Assembly (NCBI GenBank): GCA_020434085.1
Contig: JAGRBM010000527.1
Location: 1 to 7,767, forward strand
Length of the DNA: 7,767 bases
Source: Chrysiogenia bacterium
Lineage (GTDB): Bacteria > JAGRBM01
Direction: 5' to 3'
Shown: positions 4,501-7,767 of the stretch, in pieces
Layout of the letters: each line of letters opens with the position of its first letter
How positions within the stretch are numbered: the first letter of the stretch is position 1
Program-made: the position numbers and the translations under genes
Notes under the pieces: model-generated
Databases searched by the model: none
Seen by the model: only the letters and a program-made list of their open reading frames with translations
What the model was told of the DNA's origin: nothing

Positions 4501-7151
4501 ATGCGGTAGGTCTTGCCATCAAAGATCCGGCGAAGCGCGCGGCCACCGCTGGTCACCGGGCGGAGCGAAGTCATGGGCAACTGGCTCAGATAGAGCTCAC
4601 CACTGGTCGAATAGAGGTAGGAGAGGACGCCGCCGAACTCCGAAATGGTCTTCCACTGCGCTTTGCCCTCTTCATAGGGGTCATCCTGACTCGACGAAAT
4701 GTAGGGCGCGCTGGTGAGGTCGCCATTGGCATTCACAGTCGCCCAGAAGCTGTCACTCAGGCCATTATCGTCGTACCACAGCCCCAGAAACTGTCCATTG
4801 GAAAGACGGATGAGCTGCGTGGAGGTTGAGCCCATCGAGTGGCGGGTATCGATCACCTGGCTGGTGTAAGCACCGCCACTGATCAGACCGAAGTGAAGCG
4901 GGACCGCTTCGCCATGGGCTGCCACATAGTCCGAATCCACATTCTTGTAGACGATGTCATTGCCGCCCACGAGCATGAAGACCGAGCCGCCGAGCGCCAC
5001 CATGGCACGGCGTTCGGTCCAGCCCTTGATGATGAGCTGCGGGCCGAAGACCTTCACGCCGTTGACAAAGCGGGCATACATGGTGCCCTCACCGGGGTTG
5101 GCATTCATTTCCTGCCAGACGACGTGGGCCACGCCGGCGCCTTCGGTGACTACACGCGGGCGCATGCGGTCGTGACGACCGGCCTGTCCCAGAACCACCT
5201 GGTTGAGAATCTGGCCGTTCGTGCCGTTGAGACGGAAGTAGAGGGCCTGCGTCATGTCGCCTGAATCGCGAGGACCGGTGCCCTCGTGATTCTCGAGGGT
5301 GATGTGGGCATTGCCGGCGGCGTCGACCGCCAGATCCGGATGGCCATCCCACGACTCGGCGCTGTTCGCACCGCAATCGCCCAGACCGCCATCGGGCATG
5401 CCAGAGAGCGCGGTCAGAATGACTTCGGGATCGGCGGCATTGCCATCCTGGGAATCGAGCGCGGGCTCGATGCGTCCGAAGAACACGAAATCGCAGTCAT
5501 TGACGCTGGGATCCACGCTGGCCACGAACAGGATCGCGCCCGTGGGCGTAATTCCGGCAACCAGGCGCTGGATTTCATCGCTGCTGCCGAAGAAAGGAAT
5601 CTCATCGGCAAGGTCGGTATCGTCAATCAGGATGCCACCACGGGGGTCGAGCATCATGTAGACGAGATTCTCATCTTCCTCACCCTTGAGGACGTGGAAA
5701 TTGCCGTTGGAGTCACGAACGGCGGTGAGCTGCTTGCCCTCGTTGGAGCCCGGGATGTTGACTTCCGGCCAGTCCGTGGGATCGCTCTCGTCGCTGCCCC
5801 AGCCGTCTTCGTAGCCGTCGTTGTATCCGTCGCCGTCACTGTCGGCGATCATCGGGTCCGAGCCGGCATTGACCTCGGCAAGGTCGTTCCAGTCGGAGTT
5901 GCTGACCCAAGTGGTGGTCGAGAGATTTGCTCCGACCATGAAGCTCATGAAGTCGGTGCCGGCAACCGGCGCCATCACATCGAGGCCGCGGGCGCCAAAG
6001 GCGATCGCGGTCGCGTCACTGCCGCCGTTGATGTCGGCGATGAGCGCGTCGCGGATTTCCGGGCCGGTGGCGTCGGAATCGCTGGTGATGTCGTAGGCGT
6101 TGCCGTTGATGGTGACCGTGTAGGTCGTGCTGTTGACCACGCTGGTGATCGAGACCCGCTCGATGCGCGCCGCCGAGTCACCGTCGGAATCGTCGTCATC
6201 GTCGCTCGTGCCGAAGAAGTTCTCGTCGAGCGAGGAGAGGCCGTCCATGTCGGAGTCGGTCACGGTGCTGGGGTCGCCACCGTCGTTGAAATCGGTCCCG
6301 GCCAGCACTTCACCGCCGTCGAACACGTTGTCGTTGTCGGAGTCCTGATCGTTGGGGTCGCTCTCGGTCGCGTCAACGGTGTTGTCGTTGTCGGCGTCCT
6401 CGAAGACCGTGTTCAGGCCGTCGTTGTCGGGATCGTCGGCAAAAGCGACGACCAGGCCACTCATGATCGTGTTGGCGGAGTTGGCCGTGTAGGTCAGCAG
6501 GCCGTCCATGTCGGCGCTCTGCATGCCCACGGTGGCCGATTCACCGGTCGTGCCGGTGATGGAGATGTAGTTGAAAATCACCGCCCCGTCGCCGCTGGAG
6601 CGGTCGACGAAGGTAACCTGGAAGCGAACGCGCGCGGTCGGGCGGGCTGCCAGCGCGAAGTTCTTCCACTCGATGGTGGTGCAGTTGTTGCTGCCACAGG
6701 TGTAGTCGGTGTTGAGCAGCACGACCGAGTTCGGGGTTGCCTGAAGATCGTCGAAGAAGGGCAGAAATGCCGCTTCACCGTCAAAACGCGGGTCGGGAAG
6801 CGAGCGGTTGACCGGCACCATCGGGGGGCGCTTGGGGCCACCCTCGCCGGTGCTGATGTCCTCGATGATGTAGCCATCTTCGCAGATATCCACCTCGGAG
6901 ACATCGTCGCCGTTGTAGGTCACCGAACCCAGGCTAAGGCCCACATCGAGGGCGCAGCCGTCGGGCGGAACGGGAAGGACTTCGGCGTCGTCCATGTTTG
7001 CCGGGGTCAGCAGGTCGCCTGCCAGCACCGGCGCGGGCATCTGGTTGTCGTGCCAGAGCCAGCCATTGTTATTCCAGAGTGTTCCGGCGGCATAAGCCGA
7101 CGAAGTGAGGGCGAAGAACGCCGCGAGGCCAACAACGATGAGTCTTTTCAT
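1584..7151 (-). CDS. Giant tandem-duplicated exported protein: two TSP3 / propeller-like units fused in one frame
   Basis: An uninterrupted 1855-codon frame made of two paralogous secreted proteins in series. Unit A is residues 1-931 and unit B residues 932-1855 (924 residues). Each has, in order: a signal peptide; an N-terminal domain with four conserved Cys and shared motifs DICEDGYI, VPVNR-x-LPD and FDDLQ; Asp-rich TSP3 repeats; a region with recurring D-x-x-GN-x-H strands suggesting a beta-propeller; and a G-C-x-x-x-P, hydrophobic segment, Arg-cluster C-terminus. The N-terminal domain recalls the NIDO-like 'FDDL' domains of bacterial surface proteins, from memory. TSP3 repeats bind calcium in known families. 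No enzyme active site was recognised; a structural, adhesive or ligand-binding surface role is inferred. The ATG at 7149-7151 gives MKRLIVV directly; a TTG at 7160 would add three residues. GGGGA lies very close to the ATG and AGGGAG lies 12 bases away, so the exact start is uncertain. A perfect terminator follows. The two units could instead be two genes joined by an indel. Confidence 0.9.
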   Translation of the reverse strand: MKRLIVVGLAAFFALTSSAYAAGTLWNNNGWLWHDNQMPAPVLAGDLLTPANMDDAEVLPVPPDGCALDVGLSLGSVTYNGDDVSEVDICEDGYIIEDISTGEGGPKRPPMVPVNRSLPDPRFDGEAAFLPFFDDLQATPNSVVLLNTDYTCGSNNCTTIEWKNFALAARPTARVRFQVTFVDRSSGDGAVIFNYISITGTTGESATVGMQSADMDGLLTYTANSANTIMSGLVVAFADDPDNDGLNTVFEDADNDNTVDATESDPNDQDSDNDNVFDGGEVLAGTDFNDGGDPSTVTDSDMDGLSSLDENFFGTSDDDDDSDGDSAARIERVSITSVVNSTTYTVTINGNAYDITSDSDATGPEIRDALIADINGGSDATAIAFGARGLDVMAPVAGTDFMSFMVGANLSTTTWVSNSDWNDLAEVNAGSDPMIADSDGDGYNDGYEDGWGSDESDPTDWPEVNIPGSNEGKQLTAVRDSNGNFHVLKGEEDENLVYMMLDPRGGILIDDTDLADEIPFFGSSDEIQRLVAGITPTGAILFVASVDPSVNDCDFVFFGRIEPALDSQDGNAADPEVILTALSGMPDGGLGDCGANSAESWDGHPDLAVDAAGNAHITLENHEGTGPRDSGDMTQALYFRLNGTNGQILNQVVLGQAGRHDRMRPRVVTEGAGVAHVVWQEMNANPGEGTMYARFVNGVKVFGPQLIIKGWTERRAMVALGGSVFMLVGGNDIVYKNVDSDYVAAHGEAVPLHFGLISGGAYTSQVIDTRHSMGSTSTQLIRLSNGQFLGLWYDDNGLSDSFWATVNANGDLTSAPYISSSQDDPYEEGKAQWKTISEFGGVLSYLYSTSGELYLSQLPMTSLRPVTSGGRALRRIFDGKTYRIIGVGGGTSNGCVMSPEGSNGLSLALLALAVLGMFFNETRKRRNGNGSMIKNFVIMFAALAGVLFAGNAFAASGFVDGNSQLWIDNTDSGVSLDDADSIAVDMTGATELLVEPDGCDEDVDIGPSVTNPYTGSTDDYDICEDGYIVATEGGVVVPVNRGLPDIRFNSDEAILVYFDDLQQTVGSSILLLANYDCGAFTCGTIQWTNMALASNPDARLTFQLTLSSNGSIRFNYVSMMGTGADGSSATIGLQDDSADYWNLYSHNTASVSDGLAIMWDDDGDYDGIHDAFEDATRQVDRVHVDTVANSTTYTVTLNGTAFAITSDGSATVNEILNALANCINTPATLCNTIPTMAQPVTASNSFSTLFLESDSTGTAFTLAVSANLMTSSVTGNKAQVSDDTDRDTDDDEVFDGGEVLAGTDPDDDADPATVVDADDDGISALDETFFGSSDDAEDSDGDGLSDANELIGFDPPLNPASDDTDGDGFTDNLDANNDSDAQNPNDIPYIEYDLDDTWGGDETDDAGMLSHVRDSKGNFHIVYCEDDGDGPAYMMLSPTGEVLIAPTSLIQVTAGLFFDDDSYADSQRILVALLPGDELLFAVGHDNGDGSGVDDEEAGRISYGRMNPNLVPKTGGSVDPHTLVVWSRLLEPVHGNDSTDMHFDIAADVAGNGHLVYETRGGAQLGASSSCSCGPVTETYVRFDGKTGKVLNSDSFYTSPRHRIIRGRVTTQGTSAYIVYKQGFDGVYFTRYDNGVLGLPPVRLMNGFRETVEIAFQRGRLFFVGTGGETADPSYAIGGASRTSMLFGEINPMNGDFKAYPIDDRPPEATDYTTRTEIAPMSDGKLLISWYDDVVDQPIWAIVDTQGNLISRPYYRDADEQANADKGYFHTISEWNGVLASLNSIDSENSISLSLIPASRLLPTGITAIVGGAPGTTSEGCTINPTAEKSGSSVALLILAVALAMGWERRRRARG
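1587..1694 (-). other. C-terminal sorting signal of unit B
   Basis: Unit-B residues 889-924 read GCTINPTAE, a polar spacer, a hydrophobic run and ERRRRARG, ending at the stop. The layout is Gly-Cys, Pro four residues after Cys, membrane segment, Arg cluster. The G-C-T-x-N-P-x-A start resembles the pattern I associate with JDVT-CTERM. MYXO-CTERM is the close alternative. Confidence 0.72.
2934..3311 (-). other. TSP3-type calcium-binding repeats, unit B
   Basis: Unit-B residues 350-475 contain DRDTDDDEVFDGGE, DADDDGISALDE, DSDGDGLSDANE and DTDGDGFTDNLD. These align with the unit-A repeats including the shared FDGGEVLAGTD and LDE-x-FFG-x-SDD stretches. One more repeat, DYDGIHDAFED, precedes the inserted module at 3624-3677. 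Confidence 0.85.
3312..3623 (-). other. Inserted beta module in unit B
   Basis: Unit-B residues 246-349 contain RQVDRV, NSTTYTVTLNG-x-AFAITSDGSAT and a helix (about 281-290). They match the unit-A module but lie in the first TSP3 repeat, directly after DGIHDAFEDAT, instead of the fourth. The module is about 10 residues longer here and carries two Cys (291 and 299) absent from the unit-A copy. Confidence 0.7.
4290..4358 (-). other. Internal signal peptide at the start of unit B
   Basis: MIKN is followed by a hydrophobic core and then NAFA, giving a signal peptidase I site after unit-B residue 23. It lies in the middle of the open frame, only about 12 residues after the hydrophobic end of unit A. 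In a single polypeptide, Lys/Arg-rich residues between the two hydrophobic segments would keep the loop in the cytoplasm and let this segment re-enter the membrane as an export signal. Confidence 0.85.
4374..4472 (-). other. C-terminal-type sorting signal of unit A, now internal
   Basis: Residues 894-926 read GCVMSP, a short polar spacer, a hydrophobic segment (about 904-919) and TRKRR. Cys-containing signals of this layout belong to the MYXO-CTERM type, cleaved by CAAX-family membrane proteases (myxosortases). The fit here is by eye. It would normally end a protein, but 5 residues (NGNGS) and then unit B follow in frame. Confidence 0.65.
5769..5888 (-). other. TSP3-type repeats, unit A second part
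   Basis: Residues 422-461 resume with DLAEVNAGSDP and DSDGDGYNDGYED, and correspond to the unit-B stretch DANELIGFDP and DTDGDGFTD. This shows that the inserted module interrupted a once continuous repeat array. Confidence 0.75.
5889..6170 (-). other. Inserted beta module in unit A
   Basis: Residues 328-421 start with ARIERV and contain NSTTYTVTING-x-AYDITSD followed by a predicted helix (about 364-374). The same module occurs in unit B in another TSP3 repeat. From memory, the Y-T-V-T-I-N-G strand, a T-S-D turn and a short helix resemble a small domain found in phage tail and large adhesin proteins; no search was possible. It sits exactly between the DSDGDS half and the DLAEVNAGSDP half of one TSP3 repeat. 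Confidence 0.7.
6171..6437 (-). other. TSP3-type calcium-binding repeats, unit A first part
   Basis: Residues 239-327 contain DPDNDGLN, DSDNDNVFDGGE, DSDMDGLSSLDE and the start of a fourth, DSDGDS. The D-x-D-x-D-G pattern with a Glu about six residues later is the thrombospondin type-3 / EF-loop-like calcium site seen in many bacterial surface proteins. The last repeat is cut by the inserted beta module. Confidence 0.85.
7089..7151 (-). other. Signal peptide of unit A
   Basis: The protein begins MKR, then an uninterrupted hydrophobic core (residues 4-15), then polar residues and A-Y-A, a good signal peptidase I site after residue 21. This is a standard Sec signal. Confidence 0.88.
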
Positions 7152-7173
7152 ATTCCCCAATTACTCCCTGCAA

Positions 7174-7210
7174 ATAAGCCTTATGCACTGCTCCCGCCCG
7201 GGAACAGTGC
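7174..7210 (-). promoter_or_regulatory. Paired hairpins in the 5' leader of the large gene
   Basis: Bases 7185-7195 and 7200-7210 form 11-bp arms with one mismatch (a G-U pair in RNA) around a 4-base loop. Directly beside it, 7174-7178 and 7180-7184 (ATAAG/CTTAT) form a second small dyad. On the minus strand the two lie in tandem about 14 bases before the AGGGAG/GGGGA region. They could be an RNA leader structure or protein-binding sites. There is no T-run, so this is not a terminator. Confidence 0.5.
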
Positions 7211-7280
7211 GATTCACCTACAATTAAACATCGGAATCACTAACAATACGCGAGGAAATCAAAACCAGCGACTGGCGTAC

Positions 7281-7315
7281 TGTGGCTTCAATCTGTATCA
7301 ACAGAAAACACCACA
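7281..7315. repeat. Nested imperfect inverted repeat
   Basis: The outer arms TGTGG/CCACA (7281-7285 and 7311-7315) enclose inner arms TCTGT/ACAGA (7292-7296 and 7301-7305) with a 4-base loop. They could form a bulged stem-loop or an operator-like dyad. The arms are short, so chance is a real possibility. Confidence 0.3.
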
Positions 7316-7483
7316 AGCCCAATCCGACCGCAACGCCTCAAATTCGCGATCTGAGGCACTATTTTGTGGTTTGCTGGCTTATCTCCCTTCCGCTCAGCAT
7401 TCCGGATGAGCAGCAAATATGGAACAGAAACGTGTAGATAGAAATGCTTTTGATCACATTTTGGTATTTTTTTCAGCAAACTC

Positions 7484-7510
7484 GTTCAGTTTTACTGTAC
7501 GAGACTGAAC
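7484..7510. promoter_or_regulatory. 7-bp inverted repeat, possible operator
   Basis: GTTCAGT (7484-7490) is repeated in inverse as ACTGAAC (7504-7510), with 13 bases between, inside the most AT-rich part of the intergenic region. A TACTGT (7493-7498) between the arms could be a weak -10 for the rightward gene. Spacing and symmetry fit a regulator site, but no regulator is in the window. Confidence 0.35.
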
Positions 7511-7631
7511 AAAGCGGAGCCCCCGGCACATCCGTGGGAAACTTGCTTTCGGCGCGATTGTTCAATATCTCGATCGCACGGGTTTTCCGCCGCAATGCGA
7601 TTGCGTGGGTCGAAGGGACAGTTTGCCGCAC

Positions 7632-7767
7632 ATGCGCCTTTATCTGGCATTTTCGCTGATCAGCGCCGCGCTGCTGGCCTTCTGGGTTGGGCCGCTGCTG
7701 GCGGTGCTGCTGACCGATCCGGCTGAGGCCTATCTGCGTGCATGGAGCGACCGCGAGCTCATCGTCG
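7632..7767 (+). CDS. Membrane or exported protein, N-terminus only (runs off right edge)
   Basis: Forty-five codons are present. The protein starts MRLYLAFSLISAALLAFW and stays hydrophobic to about residue 27, then turns charged (DPAEAYLRAWSDRE). This is an N-terminal membrane segment or a signal-anchor followed by a soluble part. AAGGGA (7613-7618) lies 13 bases before the ATG, which is long. A TTG at 7623, 4 bases after that motif and in frame, would add three residues and is an alternative start. Codon use is GC-rich like the other genes. The family was not recognised. It is divergent from the large gene and separated by about 480 bases. Confidence 0.65.
   Translation, partial: MRLYLAFSLISAALLAFWVGPLLAVLLTDPAEAYLRAWSDRELIV

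Larger units (their letters stand above)
4359..7151 (-). repeat. Paralogous unit A of the tandem protein (931 residues)
   Basis: Residues 1-21 are a signal peptide ending in the A-x-A motif AYA. Residues 22-238 form the N-terminal domain with Cys at 66, 90, 152 and 157, all matched in unit B. TSP3 motifs of the D-x-D-x-D-G type start near residues 240, 270, 299 and 437, with one interrupted at about 322-327. Residues about 475-893 are the propeller-like part, with VRDSNGNFHV at 478 and a second DAAGNAHI strand later. Residues 894-926 are the sorting signal. The match to unit B is clear along the whole length, with the same domain order and nearly the same length, but the two are well diverged at DNA level, so the duplication is old. 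Confidence 0.9.
7152..7631. other. Divergent intergenic region, AT-richer
   Basis: No convincing gene lies here. Bases 7201-7500 have 131 G+C of 300, and 7441-7500 only 19 of 60, against about 65% in the neighbouring coding sequence sampled. The region must hold the promoters of both divergent genes. A -10-like TTTAAT on the minus strand (7223-7228) has no correctly spaced -35, and no plus-strand promoter stood out. It also contains the leader hairpins and the dyads at 7281-7315 and 7484-7510. Confidence 0.6.

Noticed and set aside
2346-4829. An 827-codon plus-strand open frame opposite unit B
   Set aside because: It mirrors the Asp-rich (GAC/GAT) codons of the TSP3 array as Val/Ile/Gly-rich sequence. 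It crosses the two-unit junction without any corresponding structure and lacks a start signal.
5286-7409. A 707-codon plus-strand open frame opposite unit A and into the intergenic region
   Set aside because: It has the same Val/Gly-rich antisense composition, and its character changes abruptly where it leaves the real gene near 7160.
7392-7411. Inverted repeat GCTCA/TGAGC
   Set aside because: Only 5-bp arms with a 10-base gap and no T-run. Not distinguishable from chance.
7439-7460. CRP-like site (minus strand AAATGTGATC)
   Set aside because: One half-site matches the consensus well, but the other half does not, so it is probably chance in an AT-rich stretch.
7444-7659. A 71-codon plus-strand open frame in the intergenic region
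   Set aside because: No ribosome binding site or recognisable motif, an AT-rich start, and an overlap in another frame with the better-supported gene at 7632.

Overview
The window is GC-rich in its coding parts (39 of 60 bases in one line counted inside the large gene) and holds a leftward block of genes facing one rightward gene that runs off the right edge. The best-supported content is a very large exported protein gene, a smaller membrane-anchored protein that looks like a type II secretion (T2SS) GspN component, and the first codons of a further leftward gene. High GC, thrombospondin type-3 (TSP3) Asp repeats, Cys-containing C-terminal sorting signals followed by Arg clusters, and a GspN-like gene together suggest a Gram-negative of the former Deltaproteobacteria (Myxococcota-like). 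That placement is an inference; there is no rRNA or housekeeping marker.

Layout from left to right: (1) bases 1-53, minus strand, the first 17 codons of a gene that overlaps its upstream neighbour by 4 bp (ATGA); (2) bases 50-1402, minus strand, a GspN-like 450-residue protein with an unusual charged C-terminal extension; (3) bases 1403-1583, a short gap with a textbook intrinsic terminator for the large gene; (4) bases 1584-7151, minus strand, a 1855-residue open frame made of two complete paralogous exported proteins joined head to tail; (5) bases 7152-7631, an AT-richer divergent intergenic region (131 G+C in the 300 bases 7201-7500, counted by hand) with several dyads; (6) bases 7632-7767, plus strand, the start of a membrane or exported protein.

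The large gene is the most interesting object. Each of its two units has its own signal peptide, a Cys-containing N-terminal beta-rich domain, a TSP3 calcium-binding region, a propeller-like repeat region and a C-terminal G-C-x-x-x-P / hydrophobic / Arg-rich sorting signal. No stop codon lies between the Arg cluster of unit A and the signal peptide of unit B, so the frame predicts one polypeptide with an internal sorting signal followed by an internal signal peptide. A small beta module is inserted into a different TSP3 repeat in each unit.

A working model, which is inference, is that the surface proteins are exported by Sec, carried outward by a T2SS and processed at the Cys-type signals by a dedicated membrane protease. 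The GspN-like gene next door fits that model. The alternative for the fusion is a one-base indel (natural or from sequencing), because an overlapping TGA stop sits in another frame exactly at the second ATG.
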